DNA of 64,000 bases, taken from NCBI RefSeq assembly GCF_029227915.1, contig NC_079876.1:16432001-16496000 (forward strand), read 5' to 3'. This stretch comes from Hydractinia symbiolongicarpus. Lineage: Eukaryota > Cnidaria > Hydrozoa > Anthoathecata > Hydractiniidae. Below are positions 57,962 through 64,000 of this stretch, one piece after another (positions within the stretch are counted from its first letter, which is position 1; every line of letters begins with the position of its first letter). The position numbers were made by a program, and so were the translations under genes. The notes under the pieces are model-generated. The model was not told the DNA's origin and ran no database searches. It saw nothing but the letters and a program-made list of their open reading frames with translations.

Positions 57962-60105
57962 CTCGTCCCCAGGGCGTTTTGCATTTTCTCTGTCATCGGG
58001 ACGGTGATACGGACATGTGCGTTTAAAAAGAAGACAACAGGCGCTGGGAACAAGAGGCATTATATTTTGGACTTTATAAATATATTTGAGCACAAATCTA
58101 TAACTTTAGAGCCAAAAAAATTCAAAACTGTCCATATACTTTTTGTGCTATGTCGTTGCATGCCTACGAATGGCAAATCTCTAACGCGGTAAAGTTCCAA
58201 ACCCATAGCTAAAACCACGAAGCCGTGAAGTCGTGGGGCTACGGAGCTTTCAAGCTATGAAGCGGAGATCATAAAAGCTAAAGTGGAAGAAAAGCTGTGA
58301 AACATTTTCACTCAGGTTCTACAAGAACTTTTCTGTTCTGTCCTGTAATCCTGCATTTTCGTACTTTAGGGCCAGATTAACTCTTTCAACGAAAATGCAA
58401 TAATTGTGAAGAGATAGTTGAGGGTACTAACGTTTGGGTATTTCGGAGTTACGGAAAATAGCCTGTTTACGCTATGTGGTTCTGTCTTTCTTGCCTGTGA
58501 AAATGCACTCGTCTATCCGAAACTTTTTTTAAGTAGCTTAAGCTCATCTATCAGCATAACTATTCAACAAGCAGTTTGTTTACCAAATTAAAAAGAATTA
58601 AAATTTGGTTCGTAAATTCAATATAGGTGATTTTGTTTGACGTCGTATATCTGTTCAAGTTTTTTTTTAATTAGTTTTAGTAGAATTAAATCGTCTGTTT
58701 GATGGCTGATGTAATTAATACGAACAATAATATTCTTGCAAAACAATTTTTATGTATTAGTTTCTTATCGTGCGTCATCGAAAGTTTTAGGTTTATTTTG
58801 TAGAGCCCTGGGGACGAGAAGATCACATGATACGCAATACGAAACATATTCTACCGTACTGGACTTTGTCCAGTCAAAACTTACCTTATAAACGAATTTC
58901 TGGGCACTAAACAAACGAGAGTTCCATCATGTAATAAGGACATAAACGTAACGGCGACACCAACGCGATACAATTTTTTGCCATGTACAAGAGAATAATT
59001 TCAGTACTTAATTCCAGTGTTGTAGGTATTGGTGTTTACGTATAATTTAGTTTCATCAATTAGTTGTATTTCACGACGCATACGGTTATTATCAAGTCAT
59101 ATTTACAAAAACCTATTTCGTAATAGGCGATATAAATTCATAGTATGCGGTGCGATAAAACAATCTTACGATATATCACTGTACAAACTGTCCTTCAGAT
59201 CTAGATCGTAGTTATCCCTAACGGTAAAGAGTATCAAAAAATTCTCCAAACGAGACTTAGACTCGCTGTATATCACGTTTTACATTTTACTGATTTCGAA
59301 GCCTGAGTGATATTTTCTTAAAAATGGAAATATGATCAGAACGTCCCGCATAGGAACAGTTTAAGGGATATTTGAAGGGACCAATAAGCATTTAAGTTCA
59401 GTATTACCCCAGCCGTAATACAATAAAGTATCACAGGGAGCATTTTAATAAGACAGCAAAGATGTTGTTCTTCCTTGATCGTCACTGACACAGATTTATG
59501 TTTAATTTGTCTCATAACAAAACTTTTTAATTAAATAAAACTGTCAGTTCGAAGATCACAGTCTGTAGGTAATTAATTTATGTCCACGATTAAAATAGTT
59601 CATAGCAAGGTATAAGTGAATTTTTTATCATGGCATATCCGTGTGTCTATTCTTGACAGGAAATATTTCCACCCAATCGAACCTTCTAGCACGACGGGCT
59701 AGTAATTTTGGTACCTAAGGAAAATGGACATGCTGATTTTTCATGATGAAGACTTACCTTCATATACACGCCAACTGCATGCCTCACTAAGATGTTGCCG
59801 CACGTAGTGTACCAGGCTTGTCTGTCACTCGTATATCTACTTCAATATTATTGATAATTATAAGCGCAATTTCCTAGGCCGTTATGGCGGTACCTGATAA
59901 CTCTTTTTAAAGGTACTGCAAGAAATATACAAAAGCTAATGCACCCCATTTTCATAAAGATTTTCATGAACTAGTAATAGCTAGCAAACTGCCTTTGTAA
60001 TGCACCCTTAAAATCTAAAAGTGTAGCTGAAATCTTAAAATTTGTTTTGTTGAGATTAATATATGGCTTTAAAATATGACCAAATATTTCTCCTAACATG
60101 CATAA
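57962..60105 (+). repeat. 2.1-kb interspersed repeat, copy B
   Basis: Direct copy of 41421-44625 without the nested MITE. Its first 858 bp (57962-58819) are bounded by the clear inverted repeat CTCGTCCCCAGGGC / GCCCTGGGGACGAG, so a DNA-transposon-like unit forms its 5' part. No ORF is conserved between the copies. Confidence 0.78.
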
Positions 60106-60108
60106 AAG

Positions 60109-60400
60109 GTAGGACCAACCTCGTACACAGTTATTTAATTTGTACGAAGTTGGTATGGATCAGAAAAGTTCAAGTTAAGTATGAGAAGTGAAGTAGGACA
60201 AACCTTGTACACAGTTATTTAATTTGTATGAAGTTGGTATGGATAAGAAAAGTTTAAGTTACGTATGAGAAGTGAGGTAGGACAAACTTCGTACACAGTT
60301 ATTTAATCTGTACGATGTGGGTATGGATGAGAAAAGTTCAAGTTAAGTATGAGAAGTGAAGTAGGATCAACTTTGTACACAGTTATTTAATTTGTTCTCC
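60109..60400. repeat. 84-bp tandem repeat
   Basis: Units start with GTAGGA at 60109, 60193, 60277 and 60361 (the last incomplete). Each contains TACACAGTTATTTAAT followed by GTAC and AAAGTTCAAGTTA-type blocks. The array directly abuts the end of copy B of the 2.1-kb repeat. Confidence 0.9.
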
Positions 60401-60419
60401 TTTGTTGATAACTGTGGAA

Positions 60420-61049
60420 ATTAGGAAGAGATTGTTAGGTTTTCTTTAGTTTTTAGGTTCGCTTCTGTTAGTCTCCAGTCCTCCTCACGTTTCTCACGCC
60501 TTCGGTCTTCTTGTAGCAGTTCGTTTATAACTCATATCGCAATCAGTCGTTCTTTCTGTGCAAGAGACAGAAAAGAGATATCTGTAATGCTCAAGTGAGG
60601 CCACATCAGCATTCCATTTTTTTCTCCTAGCCAACCTGTCTGTACTTCTAAGGGATTTGGGATATTTTTATGCTGATAGCTAAACCTTTTTGCTCTAATA
60701 ACAAACTTCTTTCTAGTGAATGCTAGTAAACGACTGTCTATTCATGCACTGTTAACTGAGTTGCAAAAGATATCTAGCAAGCGTTTTTAATATGTAAGTA
60801 GTAAAGCTATTTTTAGCTATCTAGCTAGCTCAATTATACAACCTAAATAAATGTTAAAGTTATCCTCTATATGTTATTTAACCTTCGCCAGGATATTGTT
60901 TTCCTAAAATTTAACCCACTAAAAATATTAATGCAGTTAGTAGTTTGTTCTTTGTACCTGGCTGCAAGCTCTTCATCACTTCCAGCAACTTGTTTTTCGT
61001 ATGGAGAGAAGTTTTGTGAGTGCCAGATGACTCCATAGCTTGAAATCAT
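60420..61049 (-). pseudogene. spliced gene fragment, unrecognised
   Basis: The minus-strand exon ending near 60968 reads QNFSPYEKQVAGSDEELAA and has a GTACAA donor. The next exon begins after the acceptor CATTCACTAG (about 60724) in matching phase. It runs FVIRAKRFSYQHKNIPNPL, QTGWLGEKNGMLMWPHLSI and an AQKERLI block, a TGA near 60533, then a charged helix EDRRREKREEDW to a stop near 60420. Phase continuity and composition show coding ancestry. The NPL...GW-x-G...GM-x2-WP pattern recalls uncharacterised proteins encoded by cnidarian repeats, from memory only. The in-frame TGA suggests decay. Confidence 0.4.
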
Positions 61050-62030
61050 TTAACGTAACCTTGCTAAGCCATGACAAACCAACAATAACAGTTGTCTGAC
61101 TTAACTTGAGGCACCCGTGGCTTAAAATTTTCTTGACTTCGTGGCACAGATTCAATATAAGATGCACGAAATTAAATTCTGGCAGGCTCGGCGAGATTGT
61201 AATACGGTGTAATGAAAATCTTACAAGGCAGATAAAGACATTTTCAAAAGCGTTGAGGATACGTAAGTCACAAGTTAGCACGCGTTAGTACAAAGGAAAA
61301 TCGTATAAGCAAGATGCACAAATGATAACAGGTTTCATTCTTTTATGTACTAAAACCAGTAAATCAATATTCTCGCCTGTCACTATATATTTATATATAC
61401 ATCATTTCCAATATCTAAAAATGACAAATGGAGTGTTCACTTGGGTAGATATTCTGTCAAATGTCCCAACAATTTCTCCTATGATTTGATGGACGTCACA
61501 GTAGAAGTTCTGCAAAAAGCAATTCTCCGGCCTTTTACTTATACCTTTTAATATGATCAGTCAGGTATACTCTAACTTTACAAATTACTTAAAATTTTAC
61601 GCATAACTTCAAACATTTCGCTAAACTTTTTCCATGCATTGACATACACGCAAAAAAAATTTTCATGTAATGTATGTTTACCAACATATATTAGGTATAT
61701 TCCCTATACAAGCTTGCTCGGCAGCGATCTGTTAGAGCTAGATTTCAACGTTATAAAGTAAGTCCCTAATAAAAAAAAATTGGAATTTGGTCATTCTTTT
61801 GCAAAAGAAAAGACTCGTTTGAGCTCTTTGCGCTCTAATTCTTTTGAAATTAAGGACCATAGAAAATTTAACACATAGCATACAGAAAATGTTTGGTTCT
61901 TCTTTTTTTCTGTTTTCCCTCCAAGCTTATAGTAACGGCGTAAAATAAAAAGTAAGATATGAATCATATTGTATTTAAAAAACTTGTTATGACTTTCTTT
62001 GTCAAAACAGTAAAATAACATCGAAAAGTG
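61050..62030. other. no gene seen
   Basis: AT-rich DNA. Minus-strand ORFs near 60976-61281 might extend the fragment above, but they are in another frame and are not supported. Confidence 0.35.
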
Positions 62031-62439
62031 TGCTATGATATTAAAGTGACATTTTTCCGCGTTCTAACTTTGAAGCGTTAAAACTTATCAATAAAACGTG
62101 TTAAGATTCCAAAGCAGTACAAGCGAAATGACTTTATAAGCCTAAATTTCCCGGAAATCTTTAAAGTCAAGTGACAATATCAGTAGTCTTTATCGGTTAA
62201 AGATTCTAGTGTTTCATGTTGTGTCTCGAATGTTAAACACTTTTACATTTTCCTTTTACGATTGGCATAAATTTAAGGCATCAACGAAAGTCTAAGTAAT
62301 GTTTCATTGTTCATAAAGAAATTCTGAAAAGATGTAATATCTATTTTATATCCAAAAAGCTGCATAAATATAGCATCTTTGCTGTACTCGCCAAGGTATT
62401 TGTTATAAAAAACTTTATTCTTCTACCGTCTTGTTTGAG

Positions 62440-63968
62440 ATTTAAGAAAATATGTCGACCTATTTTGAAATAACAGGAAATACAATCGTCATCTATTATA
62501 GGATCATCGCAATTAGATATCAGATTTATTTTATAAAATTATCTGTTCCTTTATCATATTTCCTATTATTATATACCCGTAAGCAAAAACAGCCATTGAA
62601 TAAATAATCGTATTCCACCCGTATTATTCAATGCTTGTGACGTAACAAAAGTTTTGACAAAACATTCGTAAACGCATGTTTTGATTTTATCCTTTCCTCC
62701 TCATTAATTTTTATCGTAATTAACTGTGATTGGTTGTTTCTTAGTGGTCCGTTTTCTGATTGGTCGATTTCCAAACACGTGAAATGGCGGGAACTTTTTT
62801 GTCGAGAAAATTCTTTTTACAACGAAAACAAAACAAACACAAAACAAAATAAGTAATATTAATTATAACAATCTCTTTTGGGTATATAATAAAACATATA
62901 TACAATAGGTAAACATAGGTTATTGGATTTATTAACCCTCGGTGATATTATATTCAACTCCGCTGCGCGTCGTTGAATATAAATCACCTCGGGTTAATAA
63001 ATCTCAATAACCTATGTTTACCTATTGTATATCTACTTATTATCTTCCATTGTATTTAATAAGCCTTTAAATCTTTCTTCCGTCGATAAGGCAATTTCAA
63101 AATATTTCTGCTTTTCATCTATCATTAATTCTATAAATGTTTTCTCTCCCTTCAGCCTTCACATTTTCATTTATGGTATCAGAAATGAAAATATCTTTCT
63201 TTATCAGCGACATACATTCTAAAAAGCATTTCTCAAAGAGGCTACAAGTATCTAATTTATCCAACCTTGACTTTAAATTGAGTAGATTGTCCTAAAAAAG
63301 CCCAAAACCTGAATCAAATTCCTTTAGATATTCTTTGTAAAATAAGCCCAGCCCACAGTTTTTGTCTCTTAACATGTCTTTCATCGTAGGATGGATTTTT
63401 GCAGCATACCAATTTGTTTCTTGAACCTGTGTATATTTGAATTTCTTCTCTACTACTTCCATCGCTGTAATTTTACGGAGGGTTAACGATAAATGATGTT
63501 GCAGAAAATCTTGAGAATTAACTGATAAATTTTTTCTGGAGCACCAGAAATACAACAAGATGATATAAGCACATGTCTTTTTTATTGTATATTTACATTA
63601 GCGTTTGTGGAAATCCAGTTTTTGGCAACAAAATGATATTTAGTGAAATTTTGGTGAATAAAAAATTACACCGACTAAATGAGCATATCACTTGCATTGA
63701 AAAAGACTTTTCTGGATTAGAGGATGAAGTTCTTATATGCGTTCTTAAATAAACTGAGTTTTCTTTGGAAATTGTTGTCAATATAGAAAATACGAGAACA
63801 TTTAAACACAAAAAGATTTTAAAAGGTTAAATAAAAAAAACCACATGAAAAATAAACATTAATAAACGATTAAACTTTCTCATACCAAACAATCGCAACC
63901 AAGGGCAGAAAATTCGCATAAAATAATTTTTTCTGGACAAATGCCATGGTGATTTTTCACCTATGAGA
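62440..63968 (-). pseudogene. decayed TRAF-type zinc-finger gene, copy 2, with insertion
   Basis: Paralogue of 15262-18094; nucleotide similarity to copy 1 continues downstream from 62440 to about 62030 (14.84-15.26 kb in copy 1). The finger exon with HHGICPEK and CEFSALGC lies at about 63894-63968. The C-terminal helical region starts around 63558 and includes SLTLRKITAM and FYKEYLKEFDSGFG, then a stop near 63290. The frame continues with LKSRLDKLDT to about 63040, where a 468-bp element interrupts it. The remainder (KYDKGTD...) resumes at 62563 and is frameshifted. Finger and RING exons further upstream would lie outside the window. The gene would resemble a receptor-signalling adaptor but cannot make a full protein. 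Confidence 0.6.
62570..63037. mobile_element. 468-bp insertion with long perfect hairpin and promoter-like motifs
   Basis: The uninterrupted copy 1 reads TCC-TATTAT-CTTCC. Here TATTAT is duplicated at 62564-62569 and 63038-63043, a 6-bp target duplication. One end carries a near-perfect hairpin: arm 62896-62958, GC-rich loop TCCGCTGCGCGTC, arm 62972-63032. The other part has a CATTGAATAA/TTATTCAATG inverted pair, two GATTGG (inverted CCAAT) boxes at 62731-62764, CACGTG-like and E2F-like GGCGGGAA at about 62787-62794. No ORF. Family unknown. Confidence 0.65.
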
Positions 63969-64000
63969 AATAAATATTTAAAAAAAGTCATCGGAACATA
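63969..64000. other. window edge inside TRAF-like copy 2
   Basis: Similarity to the 16.35-kb region of copy 1 runs off the end of the window, so the paralogue probably continues beyond it. Confidence 0.5.

Overview
The window reads as AT-rich metazoan nuclear DNA. It has GT-AG introns, decayed transposons at every scale and very little coding sequence. Cnidaria, probably a hydrozoan, is my best guess. The basis is the style of the LINE reverse transcriptases, the Tc1-like transposase relic, the galactose 3-O-sulfotransferase and the TRAF-like zinc-finger genes. This is inference from recognition; no search was run.

Only two genes look intact. One is a single-coding-exon galactose/galactosylceramide 3-O-sulfotransferase on the minus strand (7873-9048). 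The other is a small four-exon gene on the plus strand (about 48655-49660), which encodes a secreted 104-residue cysteine-rich precursor. A third large ORF (2816-5719) is the reverse-transcriptase protein of a nearly intact non-LTR retrotransposon, broken by one frameshift near its 3' end.

Layout. 0-6 kb: a pogo/Tigger-like MITE, a 36-bp minisatellite and the LINE. 6-15 kb: the sulfotransferase, a tRNA-derived SINE and old repeats. 15-18.1 kb: a decayed minus-strand RING plus TRAF-zinc-finger gene; a second copy lies at 62.2-64 kb and is interrupted by a 468-bp element with a long perfect hairpin. 18.3-20.9 kb: four head-to-tail units with Helitron-type ends. 22.9-24.5 kb: two tandem decayed copies of a protein I do not recognise. 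25-30 kb: repeats, a Tc1-like transposase relic cut by a minus-strand LINE, and a 15-bp tandem repeat. 31.5-34 kb: two TTAA-flanked MITEs. 36-40.1 kb: a 4-kb foldback structure with arms of about 1.3-1.5 kb. 40.3-45.8 kb: a coding relic, one copy of a 2.1-kb interspersed repeat (second copy at 58-60.1 kb) carrying a nested MITE, and another TTAA MITE. 46-53 kb: an (AAC)n array, the cysteine-rich gene, a roughly 42-bp satellite and a minus-strand SINE. 53-64 kb: another TTAA MITE, the second 2.1-kb repeat, an 84-bp tandem array, a short spliced gene fragment and the TRAF-like copy.

Most of the structure is explained by transposition and local duplication; there is no operon-like gene cooperation. 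The points most worth following are the tandem Helitron-like array, the cysteine-rich secreted gene, the foldback element, the unrecognised tandem protein relic, the hairpin insert in the TRAF-like copy and two hammerhead-ribozyme-like motifs.
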